A stretch of 5,856 bases of DNA, from contig CAMCHA010000188.1 in NCBI GenBank assembly GCA_945874515.1, positions 1 to 5,856 of the forward strand, written 5' to 3'. Below the pieces are notes generated by a model. It ran no database searches. It had not been told where the DNA came from and worked only from the letters and a program-made list of their open reading frames with translations. The stretch is from Asaia bogorensis (GTDB lineage Bacteria; Pseudomonadota; Alphaproteobacteria; Acetobacterales; Acetobacteraceae). The translations under genes and the position numbers were made by a program. This document shows positions 1-4,589 of the stretch, piece after piece. Positions within the stretch are counted from its first letter, which is position 1. Every line of letters begins with the position of its first letter.

Positions 1-1370
1 TGGGCGGTGTGGGCGCGGACTGCCTGCTGGGCAATACATTGGCAAACCATCTCATCGGCAGCGACGGCGACGATACGCTGGAAGGTGCAGCTGGCAATGA
101 TCTGCTGGATGGCAGTTCAGGCAATGATTGGGCATTCTACGCGGAAGCGACCTCTGGTGTAACGGTTGATCTTGTCACTGGCAGAGCCAGCGGCGCGCAT
201 GGCGCTGATACTTTGGATAGCATTGAAAATGTACGGGGCGGGCTTAGCGCCGATAGCCTGCGCGGTAATGCAAATGACAATATTCTAGTTGGCGGCGCCG
301 GCAATGACGTTATCGATGGTGGCGAAGGCAGCGATTGGGCGAGCTATGCCTACCTGACCGCAGCGTCCCAGGGCGTGACGGTTGATCTGGCCCTTGGCAC
401 ATCATTCGGTGCGGCGGGTAACGATACGCTGGCCGGCATTGAGAATGTGATCGTCGGTGCGGGCGATGACAGCCTGCTTGGCGATGGGAATGCCAATCTG
501 CTGGCCGGCGGCAGTGGCGCGGATACGCTCTCCGGCGGGACGGGCCAGGACACGTTGGATGGCGGCGCCGGTGATGATCGCTTAGAATTAAGCCAGCTGG
601 ATTTCCTCCACGCCGATGGCGGCGATGGCACAGATACACTGGCGCTTGCGGTAGCAGGCTTTGTGCTTGACCTGGCCAATACTGGCGATAACAAACTGCT
701 GGGAGTTGAAGCGATAGACCTGGGTGCGGGTGGAAATACGTTGCGCATTACCGCTCTCGAGGTACTGAGCCTATCCGATACCAGCAATACGCTGCACGTG
801 ACCGGTGCTGCGGGTGCATCACTTGAATTCGATGATGCGGGTTGGGTGCAAGGTACCATATCCGGCGGCTTTGTCACCTTCACCAATGGCGCGGCCACAG
901 CGCTTGTGGCGGAAGCGCTGGTTGCCCTAGCGCCATCAGGTCCGACTAATGACGATGATAATCTGACAGCGACCGCCGGTAATGACAGCATCGATGCGCT
1001 TTCGGGCAATGATTCGATTTTCGGCGATGCTGGCGATGACACCCTCGTCGGCGGCGCTGGCGCGGATACCATGGGCGGCGGTGCTGGAGATGATCTTTTC
1101 TTTGTCTTGGATGCTGGAGATTTGGTCATTGAAACCGCCGGCGAAGGTGCAGATACCATCATCACCTCGGTCAGTATGACCATGCCTGATCATGTGGAGG
1201 CACTACAAATTGCCAGTTACATTTCCGGCATCACCATCACAGGTGGTGCGGGGAATGACATGCTGATCGGCAATGGGCTGTCCAACATCTTTATCGGCGG
1301 CGCGGGTGACGATGTGATCCTGGCGGGGAATGTGACGTTGGCTGATGTCTTCGCGCTATTCACGATTTGA
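1..1370 (+). CDS. RTX-type calcium-binding protein, C-terminal part (5' end outside window)
   Basis: The frame is open to the left edge, so the GTG at position 9 is probably not the true start. About 455 residues are visible. Glycine/aspartate nonapeptide repeats of the GGxGxDxLx type occur in blocks at about residues 18-41, 86-113, 149-194, 320-367 and 412-443 (counting the GTG as 1), with units such as GGAGDDTL-like, GGSGADTLSGGTGQDTLDGG and GGAGNDMLIG. These form Ca2+-binding parallel beta-rolls. Residues about 195-319 lack repeats and match the beta-rich linker often seen between such blocks (HADGGDGTDTL, GVEAIDL, LSLSDTSNTL). The stretch around residues 368-402 (VIETAGEGADTIITS, then PDHVEALQI) is another usual RTX module. 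Proteins of this class are normally exported by a type I (ABC-MFP-TolC) secretion system through an uncleaved C-terminal signal; no transporter gene is in view. No catalytic domain is visible, so adhesin, surface-layer or enzyme roles cannot be separated. The annotated C-terminus ends ADVFALFTI; see the -1 frame continuation just after it. Confidence 0.94.
   Translation, partial: GGVGADCLLGNTLANHLIGSDGDDTLEGAAGNDLLDGSSGNDWAFYAEATSGVTVDLVTGRASGAHGADTLDSIENVRGGLSADSLRGNANDNILVGGAGNDVIDGGEGSDWASYAYLTAASQGVTVDLALGTSFGAAGNDTLAGIENVIVGAGDDSLLGDGNANLLAGGSGADTLSGGTGQDTLDGGAGDDRLELSQLDFLHADGGDGTDTLALAVAGFVLDLANTGDNKLLGVEAIDLGAGGNTLRITALEVLSLSDTSNTLHVTGAAGASLEFDDAGWVQGTISGGFVTFTNGAATALVAEALVALAPSGPTNDDDNLTATAGNDSIDALSGNDSIFGDAGDDTLVGGAGADTMGGGAGDDLFFVLDAGDLVIETAGEGADTIITSVSMTMPDHVEALQIASYISGITITGGAGNDMLIGNGLSNIFIGGAGDDVILAGNVTLADVFALFTI
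108..458 (+). repeat. Duplicated module of about 45 residues inside the RTX protein
   Basis: Two copies of one module lie in the same frame, at residues about 34-78 and 103-150. Both run DG-x-x-G-(N/S)-D-W-A-x-Y, then GVTVDL, a glycine-rich turn, (A/N)DTL and finally IENV. They are diverged in DNA, so the duplication is not recent. Such W-A-x-Y / GVTVDL / IENV units are common spacers between RTX blocks. Confidence 0.75.
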
Positions 1371-1498
1371 GATTCCTCCAGGAAAGCTACTTGAGAGATG
1401 GCTGGAAGGAGCGTGATGGCGGGTTGGCGGCGGTGCAGTCAGCGACGCTTACTTCCGTGGTTGGCACCATCACGCATGCAGAATTCCAGATCATCTGA
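1371..1498 (+). other. Coding-like stretch in the -1 frame after the RTX stop
   Basis: Directly after the RTX TGA (1368-1370), the -1 frame is open from 1346 (after a TGA at 1343) to a TGA at 1496-1498. It reads FLQESYLRDGWKERDGG, then LAAVQSATLTSVVGTITHAE and FQII. Codons are GC-rich in the third position, as in the gene, and no RBS with a good start codon sits in front. A single-base change around 1346-1368 would join it to the RTX frame and lengthen the protein by about 43 residues. Alternatives are a remnant of a separate gene or chance. I do not recognise the peptide, and the present ending ADVFALFTI is itself a plausible hydrophobic RTX terminus. Confidence 0.35.
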
Positions 1499-1510
1499 AT
1501 GAAGGGGTAT

Positions 1511-1555
1511 CCCGGGCAGCCTGCCGGGGTTGCGCTGAAAAAGTTTAGTTTTCAG
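1511..1555. terminator. Two adjacent hairpins after the RTX region, possible terminator
   Basis: The first hairpin pairs 1511-1519 with 1521-1529 (CCCGGGCAG / CTGCCGGGG, one G-G mismatch, very tight loop). The second pairs CTGAAAA (1535-1541) with TTTTCAG (1549-1555) across a 7-base loop. They lie 12-57 bases past the TGA at 1498. There is no clean run of T after the GC-rich stem, so rho-independent termination is only a possibility. Confidence 0.35.
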
Positions 1556-1618
1556 ATGCGGAAATCCATGTTCTTGATCAGTGCGCGCCGATGGTGGGTG
1601 GGGGCATTATACTTCTGC

Positions 1619-1644
1619 CCCTAGCGGAGCACGCGCCGCTAGGG
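1619..1644. repeat. Perfect 9-bp stem-loop in intergenic DNA
   Basis: CCCTAGCGG (1619-1627) pairs perfectly with CCGCTAGGG (1636-1644) around the 8-base loop AGCACGCG. It lies 27 bases beyond the end of the minus-strand remnant at 1671. It could serve as a 3' stabilising or terminating structure in either direction, but no T-run follows on either strand. Confidence 0.5.
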
Positions 1645-1670
1645 TGGCATTCGCCCTGCTGCACCGTTCA

Positions 1671-1901
1671 TCACTCGCTGCGGCTGTCGCGCAGCGCGGC
1701 CAGGTAGTGCAGCGTGATCACATCCGGTGCGACGCGGAGCGCCAGCAGCGCGAGGGATTGCTGGTGGGTGCTGCCACCGCGGCGTATCCATCATGCCGAC
1801 CCGCGGCTGCTGCCAAACACCCGCCGAAAAGGCACGTTCAGGCGCTGTTGCTGCTGAAAGCCTGTTGCCAAGCCCAACCAGCCGATGTCCAGAAACGCTT
1901 T
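1671..1901 (-). pseudogene. Possible gene remnant downstream of thiE, unrecognised
   Basis: Immediately after the thiE stop, the same minus-strand frame reads KAFLDIGWLGLATGF, four residues rich in Gln, then RLNVPFRRVFGSSRGSA. It meets a TGA, then runs on from WIRRGG through QQSLALLALRVAPDVITLHY to LAALRDSRSE and a TGA at 1671-1673. Codon choice (GCG, CTG, GGC, CGC, GTG) looks coding on both sides of the internal stop, but there is no start codon with an RBS and no family that I recognise. It may be a decayed gene formerly following thiE, or simply GC-rich noise; I lean weakly to a remnant. The stretch 1499-1901 holds no intact gene. Confidence 0.3.
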
Positions 1902-2543
1902 TCAATACCCTGTTAAAGCCTCGGCAATAGCGGCATTCATCGCGCGCATGCCGGCAGCGGGTCCTTGCGGATGGTTCCACACCGCACCAATCACGGCCAG
2001 AAAATCCGCGCCCGCTTGCACCAAGGGCGCACAATTGGCCGCATTGATGCCACCAATGGCAACGGATGGGACCTCGAACATCTCATGCCACCAAGATAGA
2101 ATCTCTGGCGAGGCTTGGTGAACTGTTTCCTTGGTCTCGGTTGGAAAAAAGGCACCGAAAGCCACATAATCGGCGCCAAGGTCACCCGCTTCCATCGCAA
2201 GATGTCGAGAGGCGTGGCAGGTTATGCCAAAAATACGCCCTTCGAGCAGCCGCCGTGCTTGCGCATGGTTCCCATCGCCCTGGCCAAGATGCGCGCCATC
2301 GCAGCCAAGCTTGACGGCAAGAGCAGCATTGTCATTTAGAATAAAGGCAACATCCCGAGCCGCCGCAACGGGCATGAGTGCTTCCGTGGCGCGTGCGATG
2401 TCATCTTCAGTCGCGCCCTTGAGACGCAATTGCAGGCACGCGACATCGCCAGCATCCAAGGCTGTTGCCAATGGATCACGAAAGGCCAGAGGGTCAAGCC
2501 GCTGAGGGGTGATGAGATAGAGCCGGCAGGAAGCTTCAGACAT
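1902..2543 (-). CDS. thiE: Thiamine phosphate synthase
   Basis: This 213-residue protein, a normal ThiE length, is a cytosolic TIM-barrel enzyme. It joins hydroxymethylpyrimidine diphosphate and the thiazole phosphate to give thiamine phosphate and pyrophosphate. Landmarks are: YLITP at residues 9-13; the pyrimidine-binding strand QLRLK at 38-42; NDN at 70-72 with DGAHLGQGD at 82-90 for the Mg-diphosphate site; GITCHASRH at 106-114; [16 protein letters not shown] at 123-138, which carries the conserved Thr and Lys; VAIGGIN at 161-167; and [12 protein letters not shown] at 178-189. The usual REK is RLK here and GxSxH is GITCH, which fits the alphaproteobacterial branch rather than loss of function. 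The ATG at 2543 is chosen because homology begins right after it and the upstream in-frame extension is proline-rich and unlike ThiE. The RBS is weak; an upstream in-frame GTG is the alternative start. It stands without other thi genes and is transcribed away from the tRNA. No TPP riboswitch is evident upstream. Confidence 0.96.
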   Translation of the reverse strand: MSEASCRLYLITPQRLDPLAFRDPLATALDAGDVACLQLRLKGATEDDIARATEALMPVAAARDVAFILNDNAALAVKLGCDGAHLGQGDGNHAQARRLLEGRIFGITCHASRHLAMEAGDLGADYVAFGAFFPTETKETVHQASPEILSWWHEMFEVPSVAIGGINAANCAPLVQAGADFLAVIGAVWNHPQGPAAGMRAMNAAIAEALTGY

Positions 2544-2675
2544 GATGGACGCCAGAGTTTTGGGTAAGTTCCACACAAGCCGGAAGGGCACTTTCTGGCA
2601 AGATGGGACGATAATTGGGGGAGGGGGGCTAGGCGCGGTGGGCAACAGGGGCTAATGAGCGCGTCTTCTGGCCTT

Positions 2676-2751
2676 GTCCCGTTCGTCTAGAGGCCTAGGA
2701 CACCAGCCTTTCACGTTGGCAGCACGGGTTCGAATCCCGTACGGGACGCCA
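2676..2751 (+). tRNA. tRNA-Glu (anticodon TTC)
   Basis: This is a complete 76-base cloverleaf. The acceptor stem pairs GTCCCGT (2676-2682) with ACGGGAC (2741-2747), followed by discriminator G2748 and an encoded CCA (2749-2751). The D-arm shows GTCT...AGGAC. The anticodon stem pairs CCAGC (2703-2707) with GTTGG (2715-2719), with one G-T pair. The loop CTTTCAC places anticodon TTC at 2710-2712, reading GAA and GAG. The T-loop TTCGAAT is closed by CGGG/CCCG. It is a single gene, divergent from thiE, with no second tRNA beside it. The promoter is not clear; GATAAT at 2610-2615 lies rather far upstream and lacks a good -35 box. Confidence 0.98.
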
Positions 2752-2776
2752 CCTCCCATTCCCAAAACATGCTCTC

Positions 2777-2820
2777 AGCCCTGGGTGGGCTTTGAAATTC
2801 CCGAGCATTTGCGGGCTTTT
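2777..2820 (+). terminator. Weak candidate terminators after tRNA-Glu
   Basis: AGCCC (2777-2781) pairs with GGGCT (2787-2791) around TGGGT, followed by only a few T. Further on, CCCG (2800-2803) pairs with CGGG (2812-2815), followed by CTTTT (2816-2820). Both stems are short. The second has the better T-tract and could end tRNA transcription. CGGGCTTTTT recurs at 2856-2865 without an obvious left arm. Confidence 0.35.
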
Positions 2821-2953
2821 CGCCATAAACCTTGATGGTGCGGGAGCGGAATGGTCGGGCTTTTTCTCTCCGAATCGGGGGATTCTCTCCAAAGCTTGAG
2901 GGTTGGCCGATTTTTCCAACAAGGTTTAACGCGTTGATCTGAATGGGTTTTGT

Positions 2954-2972
2954 TATGCTGCGGTGCAGCATA
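2954..2972. promoter_or_regulatory. Perfect palindrome with CTGC-N3-GCAG core, operator candidate
   Basis: TATGCTG (2954-2960) and CAGCATA (2966-2972) are perfect inverted arms around CGGTG. The core CTGC-GGT-GCAG matches the CTGC-N3/4-GCAG motif described for PhaR-type repressors of polyhydroxyalkanoate granule genes in alphaproteobacteria. It lies 180 bases before the GTG of the membrane-protein gene, and TTGATC at 2934-2939 just upstream could be a -35 box. PhaR control is an inference; a transcribed hairpin is the alternative. Confidence 0.4.
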
Positions 2973-2988
2973 CGTTGGCGAAACAGAT

Positions 2989-3023
2989 GCCCCGGGGGAT
3001 GGAACCGGGGACCGCCCCGGGGC
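2989..3023. repeat. GC-rich repeated palindromes in the leader of the membrane-protein gene
   Basis: GCCCCGGGG occurs at 2989-2997 and again at 3014-3022; the second copy sits in the full palindrome GCCCCGGGGC (3014-3023). Between them CCGGGG (3005-3010) can pair with CCCCGG (3015-3020) over ACCG. Transcribed, this would form stable alternative hairpins. Apart from these, the palindrome at 2954 and the weak stems after the tRNA, the stretch 2752-3142 shows no gene. Confidence 0.5.
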
Positions 3024-3142
3024 AAGCGTGCCGCGGCGCGGGGTATCCGCCAGGCAGGGCTCTGCCACGCCATGCAGACCGCTTGTCACGAATTTGTGAT
3101 TGCACTTGCGTTTCTACCATGGCACACGAACGGCCCCGGTAT

Positions 3143-3147
3143 GGAGG
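3143..3147 (+). promoter_or_regulatory. Shine-Dalgarno GGAGG deciding a GTG start
   Basis: GGAGG stands five bases before the GTG at 3153 and overlaps the upstream in-frame ATG at 3141, so it cannot serve that ATG. Nothing similar lies in front of the ATG. This favours GTG 3153 as the start of the membrane protein. Confidence 0.7.
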
Positions 3148-3152
3148 CAAAG

Positions 3153-3746
3153 GTGAGTATTCTCGGCAATCCAAAGCTACGGTTCCTGGCCTTCAAATGG
3201 TCAATCTTTGGGTTGCTATTCATTAACGTCTTTTTCTACTTCACGACCGCCGAGTTTTTCGAGGCGCTCGATTCCATCGGCTGGCTCATGCTGCTGGCAA
3301 TCTTCGAATATGAATCGACCACCCTCGACAAGCCCTATGACAACCGCGTCGAAAAATTCGTCATCTGGGCCGTCCAAATCCTTGCCTACGGCCTGATCTT
3401 CTTTGCCCTCTACATGTATGTGACCCAGGGCATGTGGCTCTATGCAGCGAATGCGTCGCTATGGGTCCTCGTGACCGCCGCGCTCCTCTACGACATGTAT
3501 GCGCCGGGCGAATTCGGCGAGACCGAGTGGCGCATCCGCAATGGCATCAAGATCGGCCTCTATGGCGCTCTTTGCGTCGTCGCGGTGCTATGGGGCCTAA
3601 ACGGCGATGTTTTCAACTTCTACGACTCCTTCCTCTGGATTCTCTGCTTCTTTGTCGTAGAGCTAAACGTCGTGAACTTCGAGGAGCAGGAGGATGCGAA
3701 GGCAGCGACGGCCGCTAAGGCCCAGGAGACCCCGCGGATTGCCTGA
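3153..3746 (+). CDS. Uncharacterised multi-pass inner-membrane protein
   Basis: I do not recognise the family. From GTG 3153 the protein has 197 residues. Hydrophobic segments lie at about residues 15-32, 37-52, 69-90, 95-113, 132-149 and 156-173, giving about six helices. The second is short and bounded by acidic residues (EFFEALD before, FEYE after). The loop EYESTTLDKPYDNRVEK (52-68) is charged and may be a functional site; another polar loop is APGEFGETEWRIRN (117-130). Many Trp, Tyr and Phe mark the helix ends, and the C-terminus (EEQEDAKAATAAKA region) is soluble and charged. There is no signal peptide apart from the first helix, and no transporter, channel or enzyme motif. The longer in-frame extension upstream is arginine/glycine/proline-rich and is rejected as translated leader. 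It is a monocistronic unit between the tRNA and a decayed region. The palindrome at 2954-2972 may control it. Confidence 0.87.
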   Translation: MSILGNPKLRFLAFKWSIFGLLFINVFFYFTTAEFFEALDSIGWLMLLAIFEYESTTLDKPYDNRVEKFVIWAVQILAYGLIFFALYMYVTQGMWLYAANASLWVLVTAALLYDMYAPGEFGETEWRIRNGIKIGLYGALCVVAVLWGLNGDVFNFYDSFLWILCFFVVELNVVNFEEQEDAKAATAAKAQETPRIA

Positions 3747-3849
3747 GACGGGGCAACCCGAGGGCGTGTGGTCGCCTGCGGGGCGTGCTGGCTTGCGCGT
3801 TCCCTCCCCAGGGGCCCAGCAACAGCGCTGGTTAGGGTCTCCTGCCCCC

Positions 3850-4089
3850 ATGCCAGCCAAGGTTGGTCCCCTTTCAGCGGCGGTCGTCTTTGATGGCTGC
3901 GGCAGCGTGTTCCACGTCCATAGCGCCGTGACGCGCCATGCGGCGAGGCTCGGACCAGCCGCCGCCATGGTTTCCACCATGTGGTGGCAGCAAGTAACCG
4001 CTGTCTGCACCCCGTGTTTTTTTGCTTGACTGGTCGGGTTCTGGTCTATCGCGGCTTGTGCCGCGAGGGCGGTGGGCTTCGCATCGCCC
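3850..4089 (+). pseudogene. Broken haloacid dehalogenase type II (HAD family) gene, N-terminal fragment
   Basis: From an ATG at 3850 the frame reads MPAKVGPLSA, then VVFDGCGSVFHVHSAVTRHA, then ARLGPAAAMVSTMWWQQ. This matches the start of type II (S)-2-haloacid dehalogenases (usual form VFDAYGTLFDVHS...RHAARLGP, then LW..KQ). Those are HAD hydrolases that displace halide through an aspartyl ester; Asp15 here would be the nucleophile. Motif I is damaged: Tyr to Cys, Thr to Ser and Asp to His. The frame ends at a TGA at 4027-4029. After it the same frame resumes with LVGFWSIAACAARAVGFASP (4030-4089), which resembles the family's following FW...T..AL helix. The family is normally about 220-240 residues, and motifs II and III are not found. 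There is no RBS. I see a decayed gene; chance similarity is unlikely but not excluded. Confidence 0.65.
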
Positions 4090-4207
4090 AGGCCCGGGGC
4101 AGCTTGGCCGGGACCCTGCGGGGGCAGGTTGCGCTGGTGGAACATCGGCAAGTCCCCGGCGCTGGCTATGCCTGGGATTACCCCTAGCTTGGCGCCGCGA
4201 CTGAGGT

Positions 4208-4242
4208 GCTGCTGCCCGTACCGGGCTGCTGCCCGTACCGGG
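4208..4242. repeat. 17-bp perfect tandem repeat with built-in hairpins
   Basis: The unit CTGCTGCCCGTACCGGG occurs at 4209-4225 and again at 4226-4242, with one extra matching base on the left. Each unit contains CCCG-TAC-CGGG. In the second copy the stem extends to eight pairs, GCTGCCCG (4228-4235) with CGGGCAGC (4239-4246) over a TAC loop. It looks like a slipped-strand duplication or a small REP-like element. Confidence 0.8.
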
Positions 4243-4331
4243 CAGCGCCGAACACCTGCCCATACGCCCTTGGCGCGCCTTGGCCGCGCAGACCGCCGCT
4301 GAGGTCGCTGGTTTCTTCGCCCAGCATTTCA

Positions 4332-4442
4332 GTGAAACCATGCCGTTAGGGCGATGGAGGCCACGGCAGGAGTGGCGAGGGAATAAATGCGCGAACCTTC
4401 TCGCCTGCGACCGAAGTGGTTTCACATCACCCGATGCGGGTG
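4332..4442. repeat. Inverted-repeat element with nested stems, possible MITE or structured RNA
   Basis: GTGAAACCA (4332-4340) and TGGTTTCAC (4417-4425) are perfect 9-bp inverted arms 76 bases apart. Inside, TGCCGT (4341-4346) pairs with ACGGCA (4363-4368), and GGCGAG (4374-4379) with CTCGCC (4400-4405). The whole can therefore fold as a three-way junction. A further hairpin, CACCCG (4428-4433) with CGGGTG (4437-4442), follows at once. No flanking target duplication is evident, and it matches no riboswitch class I know. Confidence 0.45.
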
Positions 4443-4507
4443 GGGTGGCGGGGCGCTGGCATGGTTGTGAAAGCTGGCTTTCGTTAGAATCGAGCTTGTG
4501 AAAGTTT

Positions 4508-4540
4508 GTGGGGTGTTTTGTTCATAAAACGTAACCCCAC
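4508..4540 (-). terminator. Strong hairpin beyond the end of the minus-strand gene
   Basis: GTGGGGT (4508-4514) pairs with ACCCCAC (4534-4540), and GTTTT (4515-4519) continues the stem with AAAAC (4526-4530). A three-base bulge (GTA, 4531-4533) interrupts it and GTTCAT forms the loop. It stands 50 bases past the TGA at 4590 of the minus-strand gene, where a 3' end is expected. On the minus strand only AAACTTTC follows, so it is not a textbook rho-independent terminator. Confidence 0.5.
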
Positions 4541-4589
4541 TCCAGCGATTTCTTCAGCAGCCTGGCGTTATGGCGTCGCGGTGCAAGTG

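Larger units (their letters stand above)
4090..4507 (+). other. Gene-free, decayed stretch with coding-like fragments
   Basis: No intact gene is visible on either strand. One frame from about 4035 to the TAG at 4185-4187 has coding-like codons (VLVYRGLCREGGGLRIAQAR, then GSLAGTLRGQVALVEHRQVP and GAGYAWDYP). Another, near 4285-4345, reads AAQTAAEVAGFFAQHFSETM. Neither has a start with an RBS or a family I recognise. They may be displaced parts of the broken HAD gene or of a second dead gene. Repeats in this stretch are listed separately. Confidence 0.4.

Noticed and set aside
350..1183. 277-residue minus-strand ORF opposite the RTX gene
   Set aside because: It is a Ser/Pro/Ala-rich shadow produced by the repetitive GC-rich RTX codons, with no family signal.
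1552..1617. Minus-strand peptide end ...RRALIKNMDFRI followed by a hairpin
   Set aside because: It could be the tail of a dead gene, but it is short, has no identifiable family, and overlaps the opposite-strand alternative.
1556..1624. A 22-codon + strand ORF (MRKSMFLISARRWWVGALYF...) ending at the 1619-1644 stem
   Set aside because: There is no RBS before the ATG. The hydrophobic look is suggestive of a small toxic peptide but too short to support.
2544..2675. TPP riboswitch upstream of thiE
   Set aside because: No CTGAGA-type motif or the other conserved THI-box segments were found on the minus strand before the start.
2676..2751. tRNA-Glu as an integration site of a mobile element
   Set aside because: No second copy of the tRNA 3' end and no integrase gene are present in the window.
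2695..3073. Minus-strand ORFs containing SRTGFEPVLPT or RPVRDSNPCC
   Set aside because: These peptides are the antisense translation of the tRNA-Glu gene, a well-known source of false proteins; the rest is GC-rich leader.
2943..3152. N-terminal extension of the membrane protein from an ATG at 2943, or a start at ATG 3141
   Set aside because: The extension is Arg/Gly/Pro-rich, includes the palindrome and GC repeats, and has no RBS. The GGAGG overlaps the ATG at 3141 and is correctly spaced only for GTG 3153.
3874..4425. 183-residue minus-strand ORF
   Set aside because: The composition is Arg/Ala/Pro-rich with no RBS, and it lies antisense to the HAD remnant, which has real family similarity.
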